Origin: Pectinophora gossypiella
Taxonomy: Eukaryota > Arthropoda > Insecta > Lepidoptera > Gelechiidae
Assembly: GCF_024362695.1 (NCBI RefSeq)
Contig: NC_065425.1
Coordinates: 11,847,001-11,911,000, forward strand
DNA length: 64,000 nucleotides
Direction of reading: 5' to 3'
Position numbers and translations under genes: made by a program. The notes under the pieces were generated by a model. The model saw nothing but the letters and a program-made list of their open reading frames with translations, was not told the origin of the DNA and did no database searches. Positions 10,430 to 21,703 of the stretch are shown in pieces (the first letter of the stretch is position 1; each line of letters opens with the position of its first letter).

Positions 10430-10838
10430 ACGTAATAATGACCCATCACCCTGCTCCATTGCGGGTATTATATGATTCAGAGTTTGCCTTTCAACTGTTT
10501 TAAGACAGTAGTTAAACAAAAACTTTACAAAAAAGGTTATCATAAGGTTAGTGATTATTTAGAAGATATGAATGCATGGGATTAACTGTCTGAGAACTGA
10601 TATTAGGGAGCTAAATTACTCAGTTGTATAACAATATTTTATTTTTAACTTATTTTTTTAAAGAACGTCTAGGGCCCTGTGCCGAGGTTTTTCTTGCAGC
10701 TTCTTTTCCCCGGCTATACAGGTTGTGAGAAGCTGCAGTAGTTTTAGGCGGATGAGACGTTCGTTATGTAAAAATTGACGATTCAAAGTGTAACTATGTT
10801 ACCTACTGAATAAAGATATTTTTGAATTTGAGTTCGTT
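10430..10838 (+). mobile_element. LINE-K 5'-truncated 3' end
   Basis: The ORF tail ends at a TAA at 10583-10585. The last residues include KKGYHKVSDYLEDMNAWD, matching the 'aromatic-aromatic-x-V-x-(E/D)-Y' C-terminus common in Jockey/CR1 LINEs. The trailer carries AGGGCCCTGTGCCGAGG, TTGCAGCTTCTTTTCCCC and GACGTTCGTTATGTAAAAAT, and ends AATAAAGATATTTTTGAATTTG. Copies at 35028-35290 (minus) and 54793-55036 (plus) share the trailer. Confidence 0.7.
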
Positions 10839-11550
10839 ATTATCCATCTCAGGACTTAGTCATCAAGGTTGGCTGCAACTTGAATATTTGTGGGTGTTTC
10901 CACTCTATTTAGGTTTACGGGTGTGCGTTTGTGTGTCTGTGTGTGTGTGTATAGGTTCCATAGTTAACCATTTTATATTTATGTTTTTATTCGTTAAAAA
11001 GATTGTATTCCAATTACACGCACATCGCTTCTTCAAGGCGAAGTGTGATGGAATGTGAGCCATTCGTTTCATTTACAATGAAAAGGGTTCGTGCTTCTTT
11101 ATTCTGGGAATGAAGCCTTTTGTGCGCATTCCAGAGAGGGGTTTTCAGTTTCCTAGGATTTTTTATCAGCAGTAATTCTTTTGCTTTGATGTTGTTATGC
11201 GTTTTCTGCAGGACTGTTCCGGTTTCATATTTTGTGTCAAATACTTAAGTATATAATTCTCGGTTTGAATATACAAAACGTGCGTGACACAAATATTTTT
11301 TTTAAATTAATTTATTACAAAAAAATCATGCGCTTTACAGACAACTATCCCACAACGCCAGCAAGTCCTAATTACAATATTTATAATAAAAAAGTAACAA
11401 GAGAAAGTCAATTAACAAATCACAAACCAATAAAACACAATACCCATAACGCATTAAACTAAATAATAATTGATTTGATTCTATTTGAGGATAGACATAT
11501 ATCGCGCCACCAAACAAAGCGTCTGGTAATTGCACAGCCAGCAAGACACC
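10839..11550. other. Unassigned spacer
   Basis: Contains a short GT-rich patch at about 10920-10950 and nothing else I can assign. Confidence 0.3.
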
Positions 11551-11554
11551 GACC

Positions 11555-11885
11555 TTATTGCTAAACAGCAATTTCTTCTTCATCACCGTCAAGGCAACAA
11601 AAATTGCACACATAACATAACATAAACAGCCCATATACGTCCCACTGCTGGGCACAGGCCTCCCCTCAATCAACCGGAGGGGGTACATGAAGCATACCAC
11701 GCTGCTCCACTGCGAAGCACGGAATCATCTTACTTTTTCGGACGATCTGGTGATTCAAGCCTGCAAAGTCCTTACTAAACAAAGGACAGTCTCACAAAGT
11801 AATTTCGACAATGTTCCCATCGAGAATCGAACCCGAACCTCCGGATCGTGAGCTAATCGCTCTAACCACTAGACCACAGAGGTGT
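11555..11885 (-). mobile_element. LINE-J scrap plus full-length SINE-C
   Basis: 11555-11600 is a reverse LINE-J trailer scrap. 11610-11884 is a near-complete SINE-C on the minus strand: head ACTAGACCACAGAGG with B-box-like GAATCGAACCCG, CACAAAGTAATTTCGAC, the TCCGTGCTTCG module, then the tail ending in a TTATGTTATGTTATG repeat. Confidence 0.75.
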
Positions 11886-12465
11886 TAAAATTGCACAATG
11901 ACTCAATTTTCTATTACCCTCGCAACTGTTTGTATAAACACAAAATATTTTGTCGTAACATCAAGATCTTATTGAAACCTGAGCTCTTCTGATCCTCTGA
12001 CCTTCGAAAATAAATGTAGAATAACTAAAGTAAACATTGACAAGATACTTGGGATGAGAAGGGATGAAATATGGATAGGTTGGGGTTATCGGGATGAAAC
12101 GGGATGAGATTGGGATGACAAAAGTGATGATTTACCGGGTTCCTGTAATCTGTGGATGGGACGGGGAGGTATTTGAAGACTGGAATTATGAGCGACTTCC
12201 TTATGGGGATGACTTCGGAATATATCGAGGGCTTATTGAAGGTTTATCGACAGTGAATCTTTATATAATATGATATATATCAATATCGCTCTCGCTGTAC
12301 AGAATATACATTATTTATTTTGACCTGAATACGTTGTGGCGTTTTCATGTCTTTCGCAAATACGTATAACGTATAATAAGAATTTTCTTGTAGTCACTGG
12401 GCTCAATTAACTAACCTGGAGATTTGACAGGTCCTGTTAAAAATCATAAATAATCATATACATAT
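11886..12465. other. Spacer with degenerate GGGATGA repeats
   Basis: At 12050-12130 short GGGATGA units recur (GGGATGAGAAGGGATGAAAT, GGGATGAAACGGGATGAGA). Otherwise nothing is recognised. Confidence 0.4.
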
Positions 12466-12469
12466 AACA

Positions 12470-12620
12470 TAATATACATAAACTCACACCTATTTCCTAC
12501 CGGGGTAAACAGAGACTAGCAAACAAAAGACTGTCACAAAGTGATTTCGATAATGTCCCCATCGGGAATTGTACCCGGACCTCCAGATCGTGAGCCTAAC
12601 GTTCTAACCACTAGACCTGT
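12470..12620 (-). repeat. RTE-a tip joined to SINE-C head
   Basis: 12470-12517 is the RTE-a end (CATAAACTCACACCTATTTC, CCGGGGTAAACAGAG). It switches directly into the SINE-C 5' half (CACAAAGTGATTTCG...ACCACTAGACC), suggesting insertion or recombination at the junction. Confidence 0.6.
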
Positions 12621-13004
12621 TATGCTGTTACAAATAATACCACATATTTCTATGATGAGATTTCTATAATGAGACTCAAAAAGAACATTTAACGGACAAT
12701 AAAATTACTGTTGTACTTTAATATAAAATTAGAAGCAATGTAGAACATTCTAGCAATTTCTTCGCTACTGAGCTGAGTCACAACCTCAGAACTTGCTAGC
12801 CACGTCATATTTCTCGCAATGAACCGAGAATGATAGAGTTACAAACTGAGATAGCTTCCAATTGCATTTAAGAACGTTACGACGTCATAGAGTGGTATAT
12901 TATTCTACTTCCAACAGTCACTGCTGATTCGCCGGTTCTATTTGTTTTATTGATTCTATTATATCCAAAGCTTGGTTTTATTTCATAAGTTTTATAACAC
13001 AGCA

Positions 13005-13228
13005 TCACGCTTGTATACCCAAAGGGGTAGGCAGAAATGTATAGTACACCTATTCCCCGCCAGCTGTGTTTAAGTCCCATGTGATAAGGGGTAAGCCTAC
13101 TGCCATTAACCGGGCTCAAATCCTGGAAACCATGTGATAACAATTATCTATTATCTAAGTATGAAATCAAATTCATAAAGTTGAATTCAGTTTCGAACCC
13201 AAGCCGGTATTCGAACCCATGACACTAC
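13005..13228 (-). repeat. SINE-S copy
   Basis: CCAAAGGGGTAGGCAGAAAT, TTTAAGTCCCATGTGATAA, GCCATTAACCGGG and a reverse tRNA-like end CCGGTATTCGAACCC. This is the most complete copy of the family in the window. Confidence 0.55.
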
Positions 13229-13389
13229 GATGAAACGATACATATATATTATTGTTATTTATTATTTTATTATAACGTACATTTTACTCCTCCACAGGGA
13301 ACCAAACCAATCGTTTACGAAAATGTTTGAATTATAAATTTCTTCTTATTTATTAGTCATAAATGTCTACTAATTAGTCTTAGTAGATG

Positions 13390-13485
13390 ATTCAAATATG
13401 AATTATGAACATAGGTGCTCAGCAGTGAAGGAAAACATTGACAAAACCCACATTCCTGCGAAAGTTGGTAATGTGACCTGACACA
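13390..13485 (+). repeat. SINE-B body fragment
   Basis: GTGCTCAGCAGTGAAGGAAA and CCCACATTCCTGCGAAA match the middle of SINE-B; head and tail are lost. Confidence 0.5.
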
Positions 13486-14144
13486 TAAGTTGCTTTAAAA
13501 CAGATGATAATATATATACATACATAGCCCGCATAAGTCATTACCCTACGTTTCGCCGTTGTCGGATAAAAATCCGCGCAAATCCTATCCGCACAGTTTG
13601 TGGCTGTAAGTTAGTGCGATGTTCACAATCCTGCGCCATATTGATCCACGTTCCATTGAAATACGTCTTCGGTGCTGAGCGTAGAGCTTACAATCCTTTG
13701 TCACGTTGCAATTGAGCTGACGACGAGCTTTCGTCTGAATGTCCCTGAGCTAGGGTTGTAAAATGATGGAGAATTAAAATATGCATTGTGACGTCATTTA
13801 TTTAAATATTTTCAAATGAAAAACCAAGCAAAGAGTACTCTAAACCAGCGAGCACGTATTAAGATTTTGATAAGTTTTTTTTAATCTTTATTTAATGAGC
13901 TTTGTCTCAATAGTGACAATGCCGCTCAATACAGCCTCATAGAGAAAAAATAAAACAAGCCTTGAAACCCAGATGCAGGTGTTCACTCACATCTCAATTT
14001 CAAGCCTTCGCTTGACCAAAATGTACAGCATCTTGGCCTCATTAGATAATGAAAAAGCTAAAATGCTTACGTGCACCGATCTGATAAAATTCATGACATA
14101 TAATCTGCATTGTAGATCTAAACGATTCATTACGCACACATTAC
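13486..14144. other. Unassigned spacer
   Basis: No repeat shared with the rest of the window and no recognisable coding sequence. Confidence 0.3.
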
Positions 14145-14503
14145 ATTATAGGGTGAATTGCAAAAACCAAAAAAAACTTGTCTTGGCTGAGAACGGTAGT
14201 GCAAAGTTCTGCTAAATGATTTTGTATAATTTACAATATTTTTCTTAACTGTATCATTTCGGTGGGTTAAATTCATTTCAGTGTACATTTATAATCATTT
14301 CAGTGGGTACTTATCATTTCAGTGGATTCATAAAAATTCAATTTTAAATATCTCAGTAAGTTTCGATCGTATTTGATGCCCACTCACGCACATAATTTAA
14401 AATAAGTTAAAGTTTTATTTGTCATCAAATGTGAAGAAAAGTTGAAATAAAAAATCTCACCGAAATGATAAAAAATGAGACTTGTTGAAATTCACCCTAT
14501 AAT
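14145..14503. mobile_element. MITE-L with 15-bp perfect terminal inverted repeats
   Basis: ATTATAGGGTGAATT at 14145-14159 is exactly mirrored by AATTCACCCTATAAT at 14489-14503. The interior is AT-rich and carries three spaced ATCATTTCAGTG(G) units at about 14255-14330 plus a reverse-complement-like CACCGAAATGAT near the right end. No transposase. Confidence 0.7.
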
Positions 14504-14639
14504 ATGGTATACATCCTCAATAGAAGAAGCGATATAGCTCACGTGTTTTATTATCGGTTTTCGGTGAAAGGTTCTAGTTGTAACATAAATCTTGTCGAGG
14601 TTTCATTTACATTTTATGAGAGTTTTCGATGTTGCTTGT

Positions 14640-14945
14640 TAAACGGGGAAACACGGTTTGAACACCGGAACCGGAGTTGCAAAAATGAGTTATTATTGTA
14701 TATGGTCGTAAGGCCCAAAGTCCTTTTAAAATCCAAATCCCATTGTTTAACTATTGTGTCTGGAAATCCGGGCCTTACGAGGATATAATGTGCAGTTTTC
14801 GCTAACACAGTTGGCTCGACCAATATAAATAGTGGTATGACTCATCGCCTATCACGTTGGTCTAACGGAAACCTCGGTGAGGTGTGGGTACTTAGTTCGT
14901 CTTGCGATAGATGTGCCTCTGACTACCCCAATTTGTTATTTTGAA
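14640..14945 (+). mobile_element. SINE-E copy carrying a small insertion
   Basis: Head AACGGGG...CGGTTTGAACACCGG, then AACACAGTTGGCTCGACC, CGCCTATCACGTTGGTCTAA and ACTTAGTTCGTCTTGCGAT. A 71-bp segment at 14708-14778 that is absent from other SINE-E copies interrupts it. Confidence 0.65.
14708..14778. repeat. 71-bp insert with 10-bp inverted termini
   Basis: Begins CGTAAGGCCC and ends GGGCCTTACG. It lies inside SINE-E at a place where the copy at 29172-29441 has continuous sequence. Too short to encode anything; a minute MITE is the best guess. Confidence 0.5.
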
Positions 14946-15157
14946 GAGCGAAACTGTTACAAAGTCCGGTGTCTTGAAACATGGTGAATGGTAATCAGCA
15001 TTGCTCATTATTTAGTTCTGTGTAAAACACATTTTACAATGATAATGTCAAGTTGGAATTTGTTGTGACTTACTGTGTATTTGTTTCAGATGGGTCTCAC
15101 AGGTCCACTTGGCCGAGCAAGGTAAGCAAATATTTGTGATGTCATTGTTTTGTCATC

Positions 15158-15350
15158 TCACCCAATACAGGAGGTATGTGATCACCCAATACAGGTTGGT
15201 CAAATGGTCACATACCTCCGATGCATGATCCAAACATGAGTTCGAAGACAAATTCGACAATCATTCATTGGTTTAGGCCTATGCTGGATTCGAACCTGTG
15301 ACCTGAAAGTGAGAGGCAAGCGTCGGGAATCGGGAATGTGGGTTTCATCA
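15158..15350 (-). repeat. Rearranged SINE-B
   Basis: The head (ATTCGAACCTGTGACCTGAA) and TTGGTTTAGGCC are intact on the minus strand, but the CACCCAATACAGG block is duplicated and a GGGAATGTGGGTTTC body piece lies beyond the head, out of order. Confidence 0.55.
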
Positions 15351-16089
15351 CGATGTTAATGTCAGTGTTTTGTACGGAGAAAAAAATCAAGTAGAATTCA
15401 TAACAAACGCACAAAACCCGAGTCGTACGTTGTGTTATATGAACATCTATTCTGTAAAATATATAAGCACTAGATCATAATTAATATGTGTAATGTGCTT
15501 ATTAAAAAAAAATAGTATATTTTCCAAATCAACATAACAAATTGTGAATTAGTCTTCCCATTAAGTACTAAAAAGACTTGTGTCGGGAATGACTCGCTTG
15601 TTTCTATCCTTATTTATATAATTAATGAATGATTTAGATACACTAATGAACTAAACCAGATGTATTAGATGTAATTTAATGTAAAAAAAAAACACAATGA
15701 ATAATAACGATGGGGTAAATTAGTAGTTACCTACTTAAGGTATTACTAATGTAAACTTATCCGTAGCTATAAACGCAGCAGTACTCAACCTATACTAATA
15801 TTTAGGAGTAAACAAATAATTAGACAAGATAGTCACAATCCATCAAACGTAAAAGTTTGGCGGGTTAATATTGTAAGAAATAAAATTGTACTTACCAATT
15901 TAACAATAAAAAAAAAATAATAGTAGATTTAGACGTGATTTTTACACAAATTACACAGATTTATAAATCTAGGTGGGCCAATCTCAGAGGCCTAGGGCCG
16001 CAGGTTGAATATAGCTTTTTACTTAAATGTGGTAAGTTAGTAGGCTAGTTTAAGACTAATTGCAACTTGTGAAGTAAAAGTGTGTTTGT

Positions 16090-16096
<7 letters not shown>
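15351..16096. other. Unassigned AT-rich spacer
   Basis: Several A runs and no recognisable repeat or gene. Confidence 0.3.

Positions 16097-16176
<80 letters not shown>
16097..16176. repeat. Pure (GT)40 microsatellite
   Basis: 80 uninterrupted bases of GT directly after a GTGTGC imperfect start. The open frames across it on the other strand are read-through of the dinucleotide repeat (poly Thr-His) and not genes. Confidence 0.97.
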
Positions 16177-16179
<3 letters not shown>

Positions 16180-17405
16180 CTTGTGCTTGTTTGTGTAAGA
16201 TAAAATAAAATAAAAGCAAAATACACTTGCTGAATGCAGTTGAATATATTGATTAATGCGTTGGCTGTGGTACCTTCCGTATGATGTCTCCCTTACCGAC
16301 ATTACGTATACATATAACAGGCGCGCGGTAAGTAAGTAATTCTAAGTTGACCTACATTTTGCCATTCAGTCACTTCATTTGCATTCAAATTAAGTAATGG
16401 ATAGGTATTTTTTGTATTCTTATGTACTAAGGCGGATGTTTGTGAGCTTGCTTTCTATCCAGGATGTACGGCGTATAATAAAATTTGCATTTGCGAAAAA
16501 AAGGTTTATCAATGAATAAATACAAAATAAAAAAATTATATTCTTTTCTCAGGCTCATTATTGTTGAAAAGTAAAGTTAAATAAAAAATACAAAATAACC
16601 TTATGAATCTAAAACGTACTATAAATTGATTATTATTATTTAAAACAACTTCCTCGAAGACATCGTAAGAAATATTTTTGAATTTAGAAAAACATTCCGT
16701 TCTTACTAAAATTATGAGAGTCCCCCATTTTTATAAAAATCGAATACCGAAAAATGTATTCTTTTCTGTTCCAAATTCAAATACTTCCGAGCAGTTTACT
16801 TATAAACCCTTTCTTTACCAACCACTCGTTAGGACGGCAACCCTAATCATACTTTTTCGTTTTACTTGACTATCGACCTCAAATTCTGTTCAACAGCGTT
16901 CAAGTTTCAGCGTACGCTGTTATTGGATTCTCGCGGTCTTTTCATTTTCCTGCCATTGTTGATTGTTCTTTTTTCTTTATTTTTGTTTTTATTTTCATCC
17001 TTACTTTAAACACATGAGCTTTTGAACATTCCTTTAGATGTTTCCTTTTGACGTTCCGTTCCATTTCCTGTTATTAACATTTGTTTTGATCTGTTTAGAT
17101 TTTTAAGGATTATTATTGTGGGAATTATCCTTTATTTGGGTTATGGAGATATTACATTATGATTCAAATAACAAATGTTATGAAATGTTTTACATTTATT
17201 TGTGGTAGCTTATATTGTTTAGTTATTGTGATTACGTAAATAATGTCGTAAACTCCTCTAAAAAAATAATAAAATTATCTCGAAAACATTTTAATTTTTT
17301 TTGGAATACTAAATATTATATTTTTGTTTTATGAAGCTTTTATTTGTCCAGTATTGAGACATTTTTAAATGTAGCTGTTTATGCTTATTTATAAATAATT
17401 TATTG
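16177..17405. other. Unassigned AT-rich spacer
   Basis: A long stretch without shared repeats. A 63-codon frame at 16678-16869 shows no motif. No splice-flanked coding block seen. Confidence 0.3.
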
Positions 17406-17407
17406 CC

Positions 17408-17592
17408 GAGAAATGCATTTTCGGAGGTATGTGGCCTAACTTGTATTGGGTTGGTTAGGTTAGGTCCCTTCGCAGGTTGGAAGGTCAGACAGACAGTGGC
17501 TTCTGTAAAAAACCGGACCTGTCAAATTATCAGGTTAGGTGAACGGACCTTGTGAAAACGGAATAATGCTAGGGAGTTGATGATGATGAATA
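17408..17592 (+). repeat. SINE-B 3' half
   Basis: GCATTTTCGGAGGTATGTGG through GGTTGGAAGGTCAGACAGAC to a TGATGATGATG tail. Confidence 0.7.
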
Positions 17593-17621
17593 ATTAATTG
17601 TACGTATTCTAAGTGATACCT

Positions 17622-17943
17622 TCTTCTTATCGTGTGGGTTGTGAGGTGGAATACCAACCTCATCAACCCTGGTGTCAGCCGCATGATTGAGCCGCCAAAG
17701 GCCCCTGACATGGCTCATGCATGTAACGATTACTCACTTACACCAGTAAATAGTAACCAGGACCAACCGCTTAACATGTCTTCCGAAGCACGGATCATCT
17801 TACTTTCGGACAATTAGGTGATCGGCCTGTAATGTTCTAACCAAACTAGGGATCACAAAGTGATTTTTGTGACCCCCACCGGGATTCGAACCCGGGGCCT
17901 CCGGATCGTGAGTCCAACGCTCAAACCACTGGACCACGGAGGC
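17622..17943 (-). mobile_element. SINE-A copy, full length
   Basis: All blocks are present, with a well preserved head (GGGATTCGAACCCGGGGCC as a reverse B box, ACCACGGAGGCC). It abuts the SINE-B fragment to the left. Confidence 0.8.
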
Positions 17944-18224
17944 CGTTATACCGAACACCTTTTAAAGCCACCACACTCTTAAAACTAAACAACACTGGGG
18001 CACAGCTGCACTCGCAGGATATAACTCTTCATTACCCAGATAGCCGTTTTAGGTTGTGGGCTCGACTGAAATTAATGGATTGCGGACGAAGGTATCTTCC
18101 GGTGAGGGTAGTAATCATTTAGTTATATAGGTATACGTTTTTGTTTTTGACAAATCTCAACTACTTAAAAAGAGCGAATCCTCGATCATCTGCGGTATCG
18201 GAGATTACAATGCCTACTCTATTC
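17944..18224. other. Unassigned spacer
   Basis: No repeat shared with the rest of the window and no recognisable coding sequence. Confidence 0.3.
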
Positions 18225-18560
18225 AAATTAAATAAGAATAAGGATCATTTATTGTGAAACTGTGTAAAGTACAAGGTCGTAATATTATTATTATTTTTCA
18301 ACAGTTTTTCCATGTCGAACGTACAATATTACAGAAGAAATCATGCAATAGGAAATATTTTATAACAAAATTAAGAATAGGTACATTATTCAATTTAATA
18401 TATATTATTATTGTTGTTAAAATACTCATTTAAGTTATAAAATTCTGTACTTATTAGCCAACTTTTCAGAAGTCTTTTAAATATCTTATCTTTTAGCATT
18501 TCATATTCTTTATTGCACACACATTTGATCCTACAACATTGCATTACATTATATTTTAAT
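18225..18560 (-). pseudogene. LINE 3' end with ORF C-terminus
   Basis: On the minus strand, from about 18508 down, a frame reads FKRLLKSWLISTEFYNLNEY, the C-terminal 'FK..LK.WL....FY.L.EF' pattern of LINE polymerases. It continues into an AT-rich trailer ending near AATAAATGATCC. Truncated at its 5' end. Confidence 0.55.
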
Positions 18561-18635
18561 TTTTATTTAGTCTGTAACACTAATCACTTAATTTGGTTGA
18601 TACATCAACAATTCAACAAAGTTTTCTACCGCAAA

Positions 18636-18776
18636 TTACGAGCATTAATATGTATACACTTTGGTACCATGTCACATTAACTTTTTTGACAAATTGAACT
18701 GTAAGTCTCACTATACGTCCAATATGTTAGTGCGACAGTGTCCTAAAGTGGGTACATTATATTGCTCATGACTGTA
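18636..18776. mobile_element. MITE-T copy
   Basis: TTACGAGCATTAATATG...GCTCATGACTGTA, with CACATTAACTTTTTTGACAA and TTAGTGCGACAG inside. The termini are imperfect inverted repeats (TACGGTCACGAG versus TACAGTCATGAG) next to TA, suggesting a Tc1/mariner-type MITE. Copies: 21555, 27222, 33683, 44952, 52811. Confidence 0.75.
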
Positions 18777-18887
18777 TATCCGTTTATTAATAGACCCGCA
18801 TTAACTTTGGAATTTAGTATTTGAAGTTAGGAAACTGTTAATACTAAGTAGCCCTGTGGATAATCCTAAATTAATGTAGTGCACTTG

Positions 18888-18960
18888 GCGAGTCGGCCAA
18901 GTTACAACAAGTTCCGCCAAGTTATAGTCTCAGCCAAGTTGTCAAGTGTGGCCAAGATTT
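18888..18960. repeat. Degenerate GCCAAGTT repeats
   Basis: Units GGCCAAGTT, CGCCAAGTT, AGCCAAGTT and GGCCAAG are spaced about 18-20 bp apart: a short, decayed tandem array. Confidence 0.55.
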
Positions 18961-19034
18961 ACTGCGGGCACTTTCGTCCAAAGCTGACGGGATATATCAT
19001 TCTCTTCTGCTTTAAATGGTCGTGTGACACATAG

Positions 19035-19500
19035 TATAAGAAGACCTGGGGGGTTAAAAAGGCCACATCAAAGCAATTCATCTAAGAAATTTTTTATATT
19101 CGCAAATGCAAATTGCAATATTGCTTTCTTAGATGAATTGCTTCGTTGTGGCCATTTTAACCCCCCAGGTATGCTCAAAAGTCACAGCTAACATTTCAAC
19201 GTTAGCCCAGCTGACGTCATCCCGCCCTACGTTGACATTTCGTAAAAAAATAAATTACCTACGCCTACGACCAATGTTTTTATATTTACTTTGCAAGGAA
19301 ATTTTGAACTTTACTTACAGTTTGATACATACATACATACATAAACTCACGCCCATGTTCCCCGAAGGGGTGGGCAGAGCCACAAATAATCAGAAGACTA
19401 TTTGCAGCCACTTTTGATACATAGTCCCAAGATGGATAATGATGAACCATACAGTTTGATGATTTTTATATATGTGACAAGTAATAGTAATTAGAAGCAA
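19035..19500. mobile_element. MITE-G copy with nested hairpin element and RTE-tail scrap
   Basis: TATAAGAAGACC at 19035 and GGTATGCTCAAAAGTCACAG at 19167 are the left end of MITE-G (compare 47060). They are split by a 19045-19169 hairpin. The body continues (GTTAGCCCAGCTGACGTCAT) and is split again at about 19325-19425 by an RTE-type tail (ACATACATAAACTCACGCCC, GAAGGGGTGGGCAGAG). The right terminus is lost. Confidence 0.6.
19045..19169. mobile_element. Hairpin MITE inserted at CCWGG
   Basis: Left arm CCTGGGGGGTTAAAA... and right arm ...TTTTAACCCCCCAGG pair over about 45 bp with a few mismatches, separated by about 30 bp. The left CCTGG and right CCAGG replace the single CCAGG of the intact MITE-G at 47060, consistent with a 5-bp target duplication. 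Half-like relatives are near 20530, 54630 and 60140. Confidence 0.65.
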
Positions 19501-19908
19501 ATCTACATAAAAAAATGTCTTCTTTCACTTGTCATATCAAAAGTAGCTGTAAGGCGTGAGAGATAGTAAATTATTATATTATCTCCCATTAGACCGACCG
19601 TTGTACCGAGACAGCCAATGTGTCTTGGAACAAAAAAGCAATGGAACTCTGCGGTCGTCGTTTGTTACCCTCACTGTAATAATGGCTGATGTCTGGTATT
19701 GTTGAATCTTCGTAATTTCTCTAATAGTAGTCTGTGTCGATTCGGAATTGGAGACTGTCGAAAACTTAAAGCCTAAGAAATCTGACGCGATAGTAAAGAT
19801 TTTTTGAAATCAAAAAACGAATATAATAATAAATATAATTGACTTAATTTGACCTTATGTATCGTTTTTTAGTATGAGCATTAGCTAAAAATGAGATGTT
19901 TGTTAGCA

Positions 19909-19985
19909 CAAATTCAAATTCAAAAATATCTTTATTCAGTAGTTAACATATTTACGCTTTGAATCGTCAATATATTGATCAATCA
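19909..19985 (-). repeat. LINE-K 3' tip
   Basis: ATTCAAAAATATCTTTATTC and AGTTAACATATTTACGCTTT are the reverse of the LINE-K terminus. Confidence 0.6.
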
Positions 19986-21119
19986 CTATTACACACAAAC
20001 ATTTTTGTTTGTTATCCAAATTATTATAAACACTAAAACGATTAAAATAAAATTAGAATACATTTAAACATGCCATCAGGTGACAAAAACAAAATAAGAC
20101 TGACAATTTAAACAAAAAAAATAATCACATCATAATACAAATAATAAAATGTTATTCTAACATGGCTTTCAGCCATCTACATACAAATAACAAGGAAAGA
20201 CTGGTTGAATAATAACAAAAGAAATCGCGAGCGCTTCGTTGGACCTAATGAGAGCAACACAAAAGGTAGCGCCATGCGTTCAGAAAGGTAACATATTTAT
20301 ACCCCACCGTGCCCCGGGGCAAGTGCGCCGACTGCCCCAGACATAGGAGAAAAATAACAGTATACTAACTTCCATACTTGACTGGAAACGAGTTAAAAAA
20401 AAACACGTTCGGGTGCCGAGTATCCCAAAAATGTTGTAAACACATGTTATTATGTTGGTATTACATAAATATACACATACATATTTTCGTTTTGTTCTTA
20501 TTATCATTATTAATTTTAGGACTTCGCATTGAAAGTGGGTTTCAAAACGTCACGTTGAAGCAATTCATTTTATAAATAATTATTGCTATTTGACATTTGT
20601 TGATATTGCGCATTTATTTTTATAATACGTATTCGCAAACATTAAATTTATATATAACTTGATTTTTTTAGAGGTCCTGAGTACTTTCGGCTTTACCCAT
20701 TCACCAGCATAAGATTTTGCTGTAGATTATTTTTGAAATGATTTAGTTTGACTCTGAGGTGAAATAGTCGCTGGTTACGTTTCACAAAGTGCACAGTACC
20801 ACCGGTCAGTAGCCCATCGACCATAAAGACAGTATATCATGAGATGACAATTTCACGCCCCAGTTGACAAACAGCTGAACTTTATTCTTTACCCCAGAGA
20901 AGTGAACCTACTCATCTTCGTATACTATGTTCCGGGGCAAGCGAGCTTAATTAGCGGGAAAGGGGAAACTGTAATGATATGTTGTTTTTTATCCTCCACG
21001 TTGCGTTTTTCCTGTTTGCGAACGATGTGGTCGTCGCGCGGATTTATTTTCAACGAGGTTCTATTTCTGTTCAAAGTATTTTTAATACCATCAATGATTT
21101 AAATACTTTTTATCAATTT
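19986..21119. other. Unassigned spacer
   Basis: AT-rich to about 20280, then mixed sequence with a TGCCCCGGGGCA palindrome at about 20310. Overlapping 65-78 codon frames show no family signature. Confidence 0.3.
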
Positions 21120-21300
21120 TATAAGTACATTGATCACATTGGAGACGTCCTTAGAAAATGTTTAGTACGATCTACTCTAAACCAGCGTGCGCGTATGAAA
21201 CGATTGATGAATGTGGAGGAAGTAAAAGAAGTGTGTCAGGAGCGAAGTACCTCCAGATGGAATTCCATAGTCTCTGCTTACCTCAGTGGGAAGTAGTAAA
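21120..21300 (+). pseudogene. RTE-a LINE C-terminal fragment
   Basis: The frame contains STLNQRARMKRLMNVEEVKE and reads to the GGTGGGAAGTAG-type end, the same C-terminus as at 30195. The RT domain is absent. Confidence 0.65.
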
Positions 21301-21554
21301 TAATATGTATGTATGTGTTAAAAGTAAAAATAGATTTAACAGCCTCTGTAATCAAGTTCTTAGAGCGTTGGGCTCCCTACCTCATGATCCCTTTCTTTTT
21401 TATTATGTGCTTATAATAGTAAATTTATAATGCACGTTGTAATGTAGCTGCCTCTACTGATGGGGCTTGCAAGAAATGGCAAGAATTGTCCTATGATTCT
21501 GGCAAAATTCTATCAGATTGCTGATTTTATCTGGCCATGTTTATCTTGACTATG

Positions 21555-21700
21555 TACGGTCACGATCATTAATATGTATACACTTTAGTACCATATCACA
21601 TTAACTTTTATTACAAATTGAACTGTAAGTCTCATTAAATGTCAAATATGATAGTGCGACAGGGTTCTTAAGTGGGTACATGACAATGCTCATGACTGTA
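21555..21700. mobile_element. MITE-T copy
   Basis: Starts TACGGTCACGATCATTAATA and ends CTCATGACTGTA. Full length, with both termini. Confidence 0.75.
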
Positions 21701-21703
21701 CCA

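Noticed and set aside
16037..16302. Two frames encoding Thr-His repeats
   Set aside because: Read-through of the (GT)40 microsatellite.
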